Shown in pieces: positions 17,975 to 25,816 of a stretch of 55,545 bases of DNA. The notes beneath the pieces were generated by a model that worked only from the letters and a program-made list of their open reading frames with translations, had not been told where the DNA came from and did not search any database. The stretch spans positions 1-55,545 of the forward strand of contig DAOUKH010000072.1 in the NCBI GenBank assembly GCA_034421515.1. The letters run 5' to 3'. Source of the DNA: DAOUKH01 sp034421515 (lineage in GTDB: Bacteria > Chloroflexota > Dehalococcoidia > SHYB01). Within the stretch, counting starts at the first letter, position 1; each line of letters opens with the position of its first letter. A program made the position numbers and the translations under genes.

Positions 17975-19290
17975 CGGAGCGGCGCCGGGCGGGCGTATGG
18001 AACGCCTTCACCCCGATGGCGCGCTTCGACCGCGAGCCGCAGCTGACCGTCGAGCGGGCCGAGGGGAACCGCCTCATCGACACCGAGGGGCGGGCGTACA
18101 TCGACGGGGTGGCGTCGCTGTGGGCGATCGTCCACGGCCACGGGCACCCGCACATCGTCGAAGCGATCACACGGCAGGCGGAAACGCTGCAGCACAGCAC
18201 GCTGTTGGGCATCGGCCACGCGCCGGCGCTGGAGCTGACGGACCGCCTGAAGGCCCACGTCCCTCAGGGGCTGGCCCACTTCTTCTACAGCTCGGACGGG
18301 GCGAGCGCGGTCGAGGTGGCGCTGAAGATGGCGCTGCAGTACTGGGTGAACGAGGGCCGTCCTGAAAAGAACCGCCTGGTCTCGATGGAGATGGCTTACC
18401 ACGGCGACACGCTGGGCGCGGCGTCGCTGGGCGGCGACGGGCCGTTCCGCAAACCCTACGAGGCGGCTATGTTCGAGCCGCTGCGCTTTCCCAATCCCTA
18501 CGCGCTGCGCTGCGGGCGCTGCTCGCCGCCGAAGGGGTGTACGCTCGCCTGCGCCGAGCCGCTAGAGGCGCTGCTGGAGGAGCGGGGCGATGAGGTCGCG
18601 GCGGTGGTCGTCGAGCCCCGAGTGCAGGGCGCGGGCGGGATCATCGTCGCGCCGGAGGGCCACCTCCGCTACGTCGCCGACCTGTGCCGCCGCCACGACG
18701 TGCTGCTCATCGCCGACGAGGTAGCCACGGGCTTCGGGAAGACGGGGGCGATGTTCGCCTGCGACCTCGAGGGCGTCACTCCCGACATCATGGCGCTGGG
18801 GAAGGGTCTGAGCGGGGGCTACCTGCCGCTTTCGGCGACGGTGGCGACGGAGCGCGTCTACGACGCCTTCCATGATGACGAAGACTACGCCAAGACGCTC
18901 TATCATGGGCACACCTACGGCGGGAATCCGATCGCGTGCGCGGCGGCGCTGGCGAGCCTGGACATCTTCGAATCGGAGCCGGTGCTGGAGCGTGTGGGCC
19001 GGAGGTCGGCGGCGCTGAGCGAGATGCTGCACGAGATGATCGCAGAGCACCCGCTGGTGGCGGAGGTCCGCCAACAGGGGCTGATGACCGGGATCGAGGC
19101 CGCGTCGGCTGCGGCGGCGTGGCAGGCGTGCCTGATGGCGCGGGAGCGCGGCGTCTTCGTCCGGCCGCTGGGCGAAACGATCGTGGTGATGCCGCCGCTG
19201 TCGATCAAGGAGCGCGAGCTTGAGCAAGTCTGCGAGGCGGTGCGGTATGGACTCGACGACGCCGCGCGGTCTGCCCCCGGCGTGGGCTGA
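17971..19290 (+). CDS. bioA: Adenosylmethionine-8-amino-7-oxononanoate aminotransferase
   Basis: PLP-dependent class III transaminase making 7,8-diaminopelargonate from KAPA, with SAM as amino donor. 439 residues; the GTG start at 17971 overlaps the bioB stop by four bases. D249 (ADEVATGFGKTG) binds the PLP ring nitrogen and K278 (LGKGLSGGY) is the Schiff-base lysine. A four-cysteine patch, CGRC...CTLAC at 181-194, resembles the C-rich loop of some class III aminotransferases. An LLM or bacterial lysine-type donor cannot be excluded, but the gene order makes bioA the natural call. Confidence 0.95.
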   Translation: MTERRRAGVWNAFTPMARFDREPQLTVERAEGNRLIDTEGRAYIDGVASLWAIVHGHGHPHIVEAITRQAETLQHSTLLGIGHAPALELTDRLKAHVPQGLAHFFYSSDGASAVEVALKMALQYWVNEGRPEKNRLVSMEMAYHGDTLGAASLGGDGPFRKPYEAAMFEPLRFPNPYALRCGRCSPPKGCTLACAEPLEALLEERGDEVAAVVVEPRVQGAGGIIVAPEGHLRYVADLCRRHDVLLIADEVATGFGKTGAMFACDLEGVTPDIMALGKGLSGGYLPLSATVATERVYDAFHDDEDYAKTLYHGHTYGGNPIACAAALASLDIFESEPVLERVGRRSAALSEMLHEMIAEHPLVAEVRQQGLMTGIEAASAAAAWQACLMARERGVFVRPLGETIVVMPPLSIKERELEQVCEAVRYGLDDAARSAPGVG

Positions 19291-20422
19291 CTTCCTTCGC
19301 GCGGAGCGCGTCCGCCTCGAACGGCTCGGCCTGCGCCGGTCGGTGGTCACGCCGGAGGGGCGCAGCGGAGTCCACGCTACGCTCGATGGGCGCGACTACG
19401 TCGTCTTCACCTCGAACGACTACCTGGGGCTGGCGTCGCGGCCCGAGGTGATCGAGGCGGGGAACGAGGCTGCGTCGTCCGCGGGCGCGGGGGCGAGGTC
19501 GGCGCGGCTGCTGCACGGCTCGATGCCGGCGCACGAGGCGCTGGAGGAGCGATTGGCGGCGTGGACGGGACAGCCGTCGGCGCTGCTGTTCAGCTCGGGG
19601 TACCTGGCGAACCTGGGCGTGATCGGGGCACTGGCCGGCGGCGGCGACGCCGTCTTCTACGACGAGCGGGCGCACGCATCGATCATCGACGGGGCCAAGC
19701 TGTCGGGTGCGGCGACGGTCGCATTCCCACATAACGACGTTGACGGCCTGGACGACTTGCTGCGGCGGACACCGGCGCGCCGGCGTCTGGTGGCGACGGA
19801 GAGCGTGTTCAGCATGGACGGCGACCTCGCGCCGCTGGAGGCGCTGAGCGCGACGGCGGGGCGACACCAGGCGCTGCTGTTGGTAGACGAGGCACACGCG
19901 GTCGGCGTCTTCGGCGGGGGACTCCTCGCGGCCCATGGTGGAGGAACGGGCGCCGTGGTGGTAGGGACGCTGTCGAAGGCGTTGGGTTCGATTGGGGGCT
20001 TCGCCGCGGGCGATGCGGCCCTAATCGAGTATCTGATCAACCGGGCGCGGACGTTCATCTTCGACACGGCGCTCCCGCCGTCCGCCGTGGCATCGGCGTC
20101 GGCGGCGCTCGACGTCGCGCGGGCTGAGCCGGAGCTCGCCGAGCGGGCGCTGCGTCTGAGTTCGGCGCTGCGGTCGGGGTTGGAGTCGTTGGGCTACCCG
20201 CCCTCGCCGTCGGCGTCGCAGATCGTGCCGCTGATCCTGGGCAAGCCGTCGGCGGCGTTGGCTGCCGAGGAGCACCTGCGGGAGCGGGGCATCCTGGCGC
20301 GGGCGGTGCGTCCGCCGGCGACGCCGCGGGGAGGGTCGCGCATCCGGTTCGGCGTCACCGCCGCGCACGACGAGGGGCACGTCCGGCAGGTGCTGGCGGC
20401 GGTGGAGGCGATGCGTGGGTGA
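19247..20422 (+). CDS. bioF: 8-amino-7-oxononanoate synthase
   Basis: PLP enzyme condensing pimeloyl-ACP/CoA with alanine to KAPA. 391 residues from the ATG at 19247, which overlaps the bioA end by 44 bp; an in-frame TTG at 19220 is less likely. Schiff-base lysine K244 in GTLSKALGS, H217 in DEAHAVG and H143 in ERAHASI are all in place. The GSMPAHEALE and SSGYLANLG motifs are typical of the alpha-oxoamine synthase family. Its end overlaps the bioD start by 8 bp, showing translational coupling. Confidence 0.96.
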   Translation: MDSTTPRGLPPAWADFLRAERVRLERLGLRRSVVTPEGRSGVHATLDGRDYVVFTSNDYLGLASRPEVIEAGNEAASSAGAGARSARLLHGSMPAHEALEERLAAWTGQPSALLFSSGYLANLGVIGALAGGGDAVFYDERAHASIIDGAKLSGAATVAFPHNDVDGLDDLLRRTPARRRLVATESVFSMDGDLAPLEALSATAGRHQALLLVDEAHAVGVFGGGLLAAHGGGTGAVVVGTLSKALGSIGGFAAGDAALIEYLINRARTFIFDTALPPSAVASASAALDVARAEPELAERALRLSSALRSGLESLGYPPSPSASQIVPLILGKPSAALAAEEHLRERGILARAVRPPATPRGGSRIRFGVTAAHDEGHVRQVLAAVEAMRG

Positions 20423-21098
20423 GGTCGTGCTGGTGACCGGGACCGACACCGGCGTGGGGAAGACGGTGTCGGCATCATGGCTGGCGTGGCGGGCGTCGCG
20501 ACGGGGCAGCGTCGCGTTGATCAAGGCGGCGCAGACCGGCGCCGATCCCAGGGTCGACGGCGACGAGGCCTTCTACCGGGGGGCATTGTCCGGCGTGGAT
20601 GTGACCATAGAGACTTTGGCGGCCTTTCCCGAGCCGCTTGCGCCGTCGATCGCGGCGCGGCGAGCGGGGCGGCAGGTGGACTTCGAGGCGCTGGCGCGAC
20701 GGTGCGAGCAGGTCGCGGCGTCGCGTGACGTGACGTTGGTCGAGGGATCGGGCGGGCTGTTGGTCCCGTTGGACGAGGAGCACGACTTCGCCGACCTCGC
20801 GGCGCGGCTGGGGGCGCGGCTCGTGGTCGTGGTGCGTCCCGGCCTGGGGACGCTGAACCACACGGCGCTCACCCTGGAGGCGGCGGCGCGGCGAGGACTC
20901 GCGGTCGACGCGCTGGTCTGCAGCGGCGTTTCGCCGGAACCTAAGGTGGTCGAACAGGAGAACCTGCGCTTCTTCCGCGAGCGGTACGCGGAGATTCCGC
21001 TCGTCGTGGCGCCGCGGGCAGCGGAGGCCGAGCTGCGGCGACCGGAGCGGCTCGCCGTGCGCGTCGAGGGTGAGTTGCCGAGGTGGCTCGGAGGCTAG
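20415..21098 (+). CDS. bioD: Dethiobiotin synthetase
   Basis: ATP-dependent carboxylase/cyclase turning diaminopelargonate into dethiobiotin. 227 residues, GTG start inside the bioF end. Walker A GTDTGVGKT is at 9-17; the carbamate-site region KAAQTG and the VEGSGGLLVPL motif are present. It closes the biotin operon, which has no bioC, bioH, bioI or bioW in this window, so pimelate supply must be encoded elsewhere. Its TAG stop shares the four-base CTAG (21095-21098) with the stop of the convergent ku gene. Confidence 0.96.
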   Translation: MGEVVLVTGTDTGVGKTVSASWLAWRASRRGSVALIKAAQTGADPRVDGDEAFYRGALSGVDVTIETLAAFPEPLAPSIAARRAGRQVDFEALARRCEQVAASRDVTLVEGSGGLLVPLDEEHDFADLAARLGARLVVVVRPGLGTLNHTALTLEAAARRGLAVDALVCSGVSPEPKVVEQENLRFFRERYAEIPLVVAPRAAEAELRRPERLAVRVEGELPRWLGG

Positions 21099-21925
21099 CC
21101 GGCCTTGCGGGCCTTGGAGCGGGGCTTGGCGGCGGGCGCCGGGGCCTGCTCGGAGCCGGTGGCGGCGAGCGAGGCCTTCAGGGCTTCCATGAGGTCGACG
21201 ACCGTCGTCTTGGGCGCTTCGGGCGCGGCGGCGACGGGGCCTCCCTGGCCGAGCTTGTTCTCGATGACCTGCATGAGGGCGACGCGGTATTCGTCTTCGT
21301 GTGCCTCGGGGTCGAACCCGCCGGTGAGCTGGTCGACGAGCATGGAGGCCATCTGCAGCTCGGCGTCGGAGACGTCGGTCTCCTCGTCGTCGAAGATCTC
21401 GCCCGTGGGGCGGATCTCGTCGGCGTAGAACATGGTGGCGACGGCGAGGCCGTTCTCGTAGGGCCGGACGGTGACGAGGTGCTCCTTCTGGCGGAGGGAG
21501 AGCTTGCCGACGGCTATCCGTCCCGTTTCCTCCATGACCCGCCGGAGGAGGGCGTAGGGCTTTCGTCCGAGCTCCTCGGGCTCGAGGACGTAGGTGCGCT
21601 CGAAGAAGATTGGGTCGATGGTCTTGATGTCGACGAACTTGATAATGTCGAGGGAGTGCTTGGAGGGGACGGGGAGGTCGTCGAAGTCGGCGTCTTCGAG
21701 GATGACGTACTGGTCCTTGGTGTACTCGTAGCCCTTGACGAGATCGTCGAGCGTGACTTCCGCGTCGTGGTGGGGCGACCAGCGCTTCATGCGGATGCGG
21801 GTGTGGGTGTCCTTGTGGAGGTTGACGAAACGGATGTCGCGATGCTCGGTCGCGGGGTAGAGCTTCACGGGGATGACCACCATGCCGAAGCTGATGGCGC
21901 CCTTCCAGACGGCGCGTAGCGGCAT
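21095..21925 (-). CDS. ku: Non-homologous end joining protein Ku
   Basis: DNA-end-binding homodimer recruiting ligase LigD; 276 residues, the length of bacterial Ku. It starts MPLRAVWKGAISFGMVVIPVKLY, the family N-terminus, with the Ku core through about residue 230 and a lysine/alanine/proline-rich tail (AAKPRSKARKAG) typical of the bacterial C-terminal extension. No ligD is in the window. Divergent from the CmoM-like gene; a -10-like TATACT lies on the minus strand at 21988-21993, with no clear -35 and no LexA box. Confidence 0.96.
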   Translation of the reverse strand: MPLRAVWKGAISFGMVVIPVKLYPATEHRDIRFVNLHKDTHTRIRMKRWSPHHDAEVTLDDLVKGYEYTKDQYVILEDADFDDLPVPSKHSLDIIKFVDIKTIDPIFFERTYVLEPEELGRKPYALLRRVMEETGRIAVGKLSLRQKEHLVTVRPYENGLAVATMFYADEIRPTGEIFDDEETDVSDAELQMASMLVDQLTGGFDPEAHEDEYRVALMQVIENKLGQGGPVAAAPEAPKTTVVDLMEALKASLAATGSEQAPAPAAKPRSKARKAG

Positions 21926-22056
21926 TGCCTCACCTCTGCTGGTCGGCGGCGGGAGCCTGCCTCCTGGCCCGCGCCGGTCCTTCTTCCAGTATACGCGATG
22001 GGGGTTTTTGTACCGAGATAGCGGTGTCGCGGCGGGGTGCGGCGGGACCGCATACT

Positions 22057-22881
22057 ATGGAGGGGAAAGAGGGTCGCGGAGAGGGAGACGGGGCGTTGGC
22101 GGAGTCGGTGAGGCAGGACAAGGACTTCGACGCGATGGGCGCCGAGTGGGACCGCTCGATCTACGGGAACACGAAGGGGTTCATCCGGAGCGAGGTGCTT
22201 TGGGAGGACATGACCGCCCAGATTCCGGGGCTGGCCGAGGGGCGGCTATCCGTCGTGGACGCCGGGGGCGGAAGCGGCCGGTTGGCGGCGCGAATGGCGA
22301 AGGCGGGGAACAGGGTGACGCTTTGCGACCCCTCGCAAGAGATGCTGACGATCGCGCGCAGGACGGCGGAGGAGGCGGGGGTTGGAGACGAGGTCACGTT
22401 CGTGCAGGCGAAGATCGAGGACTTGGCGCCGCGCCTTGGACAGCGGTTCGACCTCGTGGTCTGCCACGCGGTGCTGGAGTGGTTGGCGGAGCCCTCGGAG
22501 GCGCCGGGGCAGTTGGCGGATTTGATGGAGGCGTCGGGGCGGCTCTCGCTGTTGTTCTACAACTTCAACGCCGCGCTGCTGAAGCAGGCGGTGCGTGGCC
22601 GGCCCGGCGAGGCGCTGCGGGAGCTCGACTCCGTCGCTGAACCGAGGCCGGACGGGGCCATGCCCCTACGTGAAGAGGACGTCCGGGCGTGGCTGAGCGC
22701 CGCCGGGTTGGAGGTCGAGCACTGGGCGGGGGTGCGCATCTTTCACGACCACGTCCAAGGGACGTTGACCGAACAGGGTCTCGCGGACCTGCTCGCCTTG
22801 GAGATGCGGTGCCGGATGGAGGAGCCGTTCGCGTCGTTGGCGCAGCACCTTCATTTGGTGTGCCGGCGGAAGGCCGACTGA
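22057..22881 (+). CDS. cmoM: CmoM-like tRNA carboxymethoxyuridine methyltransferase
   Basis: SAM-dependent Rossmann methyltransferase, 274 residues. It matches the E. coli CmoM (SmtA) layout throughout: DKDFD...WDRSIYGNTKGFIRS, SAM site VDAGGGSGRLA, CHAVLEWLAEP, LLFYNFNAALL, GVRIFHDHV, LALEMRCRMEEPF. CmoM methylates cmo5U34 in tRNA to mcmo5U34, using products of CmoA/CmoB. Those partners are not here and the family is best known from gammaproteobacteria, so its presence suggests transfer or a related role. The N-terminal 20 residues before VRQDKDFD are low-complexity, and GTG at about 22109 is an alternative start. BioC was considered because of the biotin operon, but the CmoM motifs fit far better. 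Confidence 0.8.
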   Translation: MEGKEGRGEGDGALAESVRQDKDFDAMGAEWDRSIYGNTKGFIRSEVLWEDMTAQIPGLAEGRLSVVDAGGGSGRLAARMAKAGNRVTLCDPSQEMLTIARRTAEEAGVGDEVTFVQAKIEDLAPRLGQRFDLVVCHAVLEWLAEPSEAPGQLADLMEASGRLSLLFYNFNAALLKQAVRGRPGEALRELDSVAEPRPDGAMPLREEDVRAWLSAAGLEVEHWAGVRIFHDHVQGTLTEQGLADLLALEMRCRMEEPFASLAQHLHLVCRRKAD

Positions 22882-22923
22882 GCCGCAGACGGGCGGGCTG
22901 AGATAGCCGTAGGGTGGTGTCAG

Positions 22924-22984
22924 GGGGCCCCTCATCTCAATCTTCTCCCCACGGGAGAAGAGGCAAGACCTCCCCGCGCCACGC
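22924..22984 (+). repeat. Dispersed repeat, left half only (copy 4)
   Basis: GGGGCCCCTCATCTCAATC plus hairpin CTTCTCCCC/GGGAGAAG, then AAGACCTCCCCGCGCCACGCCTCC. The right half with CTCTCTCAGTC is missing; the copy ends three bases before the stop codon of the leftward hydrolase gene at 22988. Confidence 0.75.
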
Positions 22985-22987
22985 CTC

Positions 22988-23647
22988 CTACAGGGTGTTG
23001 GCGAAGGCGATGAGGGCGTCGGCGGCTTCGGCCCAGATGTCTTCGCGGGTGCGTCCGTCCTTCTTGCGGGCGGCGAAGCCGTGGTCGGCGGCTTGGAGGA
23101 TGTGGAGGCGGGCGTTGGGGATTTTAGCGGCGGAGGCGGCGAGCTCATCGGGGGTGGCGAAGGTGTCGCGGGTCCCCGAGCAGAAGAGCACCGGCATGTT
23201 GAGCCCGCCGAAGTGCTCGTCGCGGAGGCGGTCCGGCCTGCCCGGCTGGTGGAGGGGGTAGGCGAAGAGGGCGAGCCCGTCGACGCCGGCGTCCTCGGCG
23301 GCGACCATCGAGGCGATGCGTCCGCCCATGGAGCGTCCGCCGATCAGGAGGGCGCGCGCCGAGGGCCGCGCCGCGGCGATGGCGGCGTGCCAGGCCGACT
23401 CGAGCACCGGCGTGCGGTCGGGCGCGCGGCGGCCCGCTTCCATGTAGGGGAACTGGAAGCGCAGGACGCTCAGGCCCGCGGGGGGCAGGCGTTCCGCCAG
23501 ATAGCGCCCGAAGGGGTCGTCGAGGTTGGCGCCCGCGCCGGGGGCGTAGACGTAGAGCCGTCCGTTTCCCGCCTGGGGTGCGTCCGTTCGGACTGCGCTA
23601 ACCGCGCCCTTACCGGAGACTTCTATCGAAAACCGCTGGCCTCTCAA
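22988..23647 (-). CDS. Small alpha/beta hydrolase (dienelactone hydrolase/KANL3-Tex30-like)
   Basis: 219-residue alpha/beta hydrolase. Nucleophile elbow GGRSMGGR, acid in SGTRDTFA, histidine in AADHGFAARK, that is Ser-Asp-His in the expected order. The GAGANLDDP loop near residue 40 and GRSMGGR elbow resemble the bacterial relatives of Tex30/KANSL3. Start is TTG at 23647, preceded by GAGGTAG at a suitable gap; there is no in-frame ATG near the N-terminus. Monocistronic, with a repeat half copy directly after its stop. Substrate unknown. Confidence 0.85.
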   Translation of the reverse strand: MRGQRFSIEVSGKGAVSAVRTDAPQAGNGRLYVYAPGAGANLDDPFGRYLAERLPPAGLSVLRFQFPYMEAGRRAPDRTPVLESAWHAAIAAARPSARALLIGGRSMGGRIASMVAAEDAGVDGLALFAYPLHQPGRPDRLRDEHFGGLNMPVLFCSGTRDTFATPDELAASAAKIPNARLHILQAADHGFAARKKDGRTREDIWAEAADALIAFANTL

Positions 23648-23683
23648 CCGCTACCTCGATCCGAGGGGGTTGAGCGCAGGGTA

Positions 23684-23842
23684 TCAGCTTGCGGCGCTGG
23701 TGTAAGCCGTGTCCCGGAGCTGCATCTCCTGCTCGGCGGTCACTTCACCGCCGCACTGGGCGCACTTAACGTACGGGCCGAACTCGTCGTTGCCCGCGAA
23801 CAGATCGCCCTTGCACCTCTGGCACGCTTTCTCCCACAACAT
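23684..23842 (-). CDS. Zinc-ribbon microprotein
   Basis: 52-residue protein from the ATG at 23842, preceded by AAGGA with a 9-nt gap. Two CxxC knuckles, CQRC and CAQC, separated by an acidic/aromatic loop, form a small treble-clef or zinc ribbon. The frame stays open upstream to a TTG at 23974, giving 96 residues, but that extension has no domain-like content. Proteins with one such ribbon often bind nucleic acid or act as metal-binding accessory subunits; no specific role can be given. The surrounding 500 bp are visibly less GC-rich than their neighbours. Confidence 0.6.
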   Translation of the reverse strand: MLWEKACQRCKGDLFAGNDEFGPYVKCAQCGGEVTAEQEMQLRDTAYTSAAS

Positions 23843-24271
23843 CTCGTCTTCCTTAGTCGGCCCGTATATTTCCTTCCTCAAGCCGGGCCGTCGCTCCTTG
23901 CCGTCCGGCCTCAAACCAGGAGCCCGAACGATTTCGACATTAAAGCCGCGCAAGAGTACGCCTTTCGCTACCAAAGTGCAAGAGTTCCCTCGGCGAATTT
24001 GCGACGGATTTTCAAATTGGTCAATCTATGGCGTCGTCGGGCACGCGTGGTGACGATCACGTGAGATCAGTCAGATGCGTCGACGATATTCGTCGCGCAT
24101 CTGGCGGTTTACGCCGATGGTGGGCGAGCGTTGGAGCGTCAACAGAAGGCCAGGGATCGAGGAAGTGGTGGCTTTGGATGGCGTTTGAAGGTTGTTGGGG
24201 CCCCTCATCTCAACCTTCTCCCCAAGGGAGAAGAGGTCCGGAGGGGGACCGCCCCGCGGCCGGGGAGCGTG
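23843..24271. other. Intergenic stretch without a convincing gene
   Basis: About 430 bp between the zinc-ribbon gene start and the stop of the LLM gene. Composition is less GC-rich than the genome average of the window from about 23850 to 24190. I see no gene, tRNA or terminator; a half copy of the dispersed repeat occupies 24197-24260. It may be a remnant of transferred DNA. Confidence 0.5.
24197..24260 (+). repeat. Dispersed repeat, left half only (copy 5)
   Basis: GGGGCCCCTCATCTCAACC with hairpin CTTCTCCCC/GGGAGAAG and a C/G-rich tail, lacking the CTCTCTCAGTC half. Like the copy at 22924 it ends within about 15 bp of the stop codon of a leftward gene. Confidence 0.75.
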
Positions 24272-25288
24272 CTATTCGAGGGCGGGGGCGATTTCTTTCA
24301 TGAAGAGGCGGGCGCCTTCGAGGTAGGCGTCGATGGTGGTGGGCATGAAGTTGGTGACGAAGGAGGTCGAGCCGGCCTCCTTGAAGGCGAGGAACTCGTC
24401 GCGGATTTCGTCGACGGTGCCCTCGCAGGTGAAGAAGTCGATTTCCGAGATGGGGATGCGCCGGGCCTTCTTGGACTTCGGCAGGAAGTTCAACGGCGGG
24501 GCGCTGCTCATGACGTATTCCAGGGGCGGCTTGCCGGCTTTCTCCCGCTCGGCGTCTGCCCATTCCTTGAGCTCGACGAGCCGCCCCGTGGAGACGCTCG
24601 ACGACTGCGCGCCGCTGGGGCCGCCTTCGGTCTGGCCCGACCGGCTCTGTATGGCGGGGTAGGCGTAGCAGGTGGGGGTCCAACCCTCGCCGACGCGGAC
24701 GGCCCGCGCCAGGCTCGCCTTGCTGCTGCCGCCGACCCAGACCTCGGGGCGCGGCTGCTGCACGGGACGCACGACCAGGCTCACGTCCTCGAAGCTGTAG
24801 AACTCGCCGGAGAAGGTAGCGCGCTCGTTGGCCCAGAGCCGGTAGATGATTTCGATGTATTCGTCGGTCATCTTGCCGCGCTTGTTGCGGGGGAGGCGCA
24901 TGACTTCGAACTCGGTGAAGTCGGAGCCGACGCCGGGGCAGAAGAGGAGGCGGCCGCCCGACAGCGAGTCGATGGTGGCGAGGCCGTGGGCGACGCCGAA
25001 GGGCTGGCGATAGGGGAGGACGAGTACACGGGGCATGATCTTGACGCGGTCGGTGATCGCGGCGAGGTAGCCGAGCATGGTCTGGGGATCGGCGTAGCGC
25101 CATCCGGGGTTCTCGTTGACGGTGTGGCCGGTCAGGGACTGGCCGGGGTGGAAGATGTGGTCGGGCATGGAGATGCCCCAGAAGCCAAGCTCCTCGATTT
25201 CGCGGACGGCCTTCTCGATCATGGACTTCTCGCCGCTGCGCGCGTCCTTGAGGAAGAGCGCGATGGGGATGCCCGTCACCAGTTTCAT
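24272..25288 (-). CDS. LLM-class flavin/F420-dependent oxidoreductase
   Basis: 338-residue luciferase-like TIM-barrel protein. Motifs: ELGFWGISMPDHIFHP, ITDRVKIMPRVLVLPYRQP, GRLLFCPGVGSDFTEFEV (flavin/F420 phosphate loop), GEFYSFEDVSLVVRPVQQP and EVWVGGSSKASLARA. This set is typical of F420-dependent members with about 300-340 residues. ATG at 25288 with an AGGAGG site. It is 55 bp downstream of the deazaflavin reductase gene and probably the last gene of a four-gene leftward operon beginning at 27423. Confidence 0.9.
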   Translation of the reverse strand: MKLVTGIPIALFLKDARSGEKSMIEKAVREIEELGFWGISMPDHIFHPGQSLTGHTVNENPGWRYADPQTMLGYLAAITDRVKIMPRVLVLPYRQPFGVAHGLATIDSLSGGRLLFCPGVGSDFTEFEVMRLPRNKRGKMTDEYIEIIYRLWANERATFSGEFYSFEDVSLVVRPVQQPRPEVWVGGSSKASLARAVRVGEGWTPTCYAYPAIQSRSGQTEGGPSGAQSSSVSTGRLVELKEWADAEREKAGKPPLEYVMSSAPPLNFLPKSKKARRIPISEIDFFTCEGTVDEIRDEFLAFKEAGSTSFVTNFMPTTIDAYLEGARLFMKEIAPALE

Positions 25289-25343
25289 TGCCGGCCTCCT
25301 TGTAGGCCCTACAGGAGCGAGCTGACGTCCGGGAAGGGCGCCG

Positions 25344-25808
25344 CTAGGAAATCTCGGTGAGACGCACCAGCGGGATTTCGCGGTCGGTGCGGGTCTGGTA
25401 GTCGGCGTACCAGGGCGACTCGGCGGTGAGCCAGGCCCAGGTTTCCGCCCGCTCCTCGCCGGTCAGGGTCGTGGCCCTGGCGCGGTAGACCCTCGGCCCC
25501 GCTTGCACGCGGACCTCCGGGTTGGCCTGCATGTTCAAGTACCAGGCCGGATGGCCCTTCGCGCCGGCGAACGAGCCGACCACGAGGCAGTCGTCGCCGT
25601 AGGGAATCGCGGGGAGGCAGATGCTGTGTTGCTTGCCGCTGCGCCGTCCCGTGGTGTGGATGACGATGCCGGGGTAGGGGCCGAGCTCGCCCGCGATTTC
25701 GCCGTTCGTCCACTGGTAGAGCAGGACGTGGCGGCGCGAGATCCAGGGGATCTGCCAGCGCGGCGGCTCTTCGAAGGCGTGTGGGTGGTCGGCGGGAGTC
25801 TCGCTCAT
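25344..25808 (-). CDS. Nitroreductase/deazaflavin-dependent oxidoreductase (Ddn-like split barrel)
   Basis: 154-residue split beta-barrel protein of the F420-dependent Ddn/FDOR type: HTTGRRSGKQHSICLPAIPYGDDCLVVGS followed by AGAKGHPAWYLNMQANPEVRVQAG. The TTGRRSG loop binds the deazaflavin phosphate and HPAWYLN is the family hallmark. ATG at 25808 lies 8 bp after the stop of the luciferase-like gene, so they are co-translated. Pairing two F420-type folds in one operon argues that the organism makes F420. Confidence 0.9.
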   Translation of the reverse strand: MSETPADHPHAFEEPPRWQIPWISRRHVLLYQWTNGEIAGELGPYPGIVIHTTGRRSGKQHSICLPAIPYGDDCLVVGSFAGAKGHPAWYLNMQANPEVRVQAGPRVYRARATTLTGEERAETWAWLTAESPWYADYQTRTDREIPLVRLTEIS

Positions 25809-25816
25809 GGTGGTTC

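Noticed and set aside
22057..22881. BioC (malonyl-ACP methyltransferase) to complete the biotin operon
   Set aside because: Separated from bioD by ku on the other strand, and the IYG-TKG, HAVLEW and RxFHD motifs match CmoM, not BioC.
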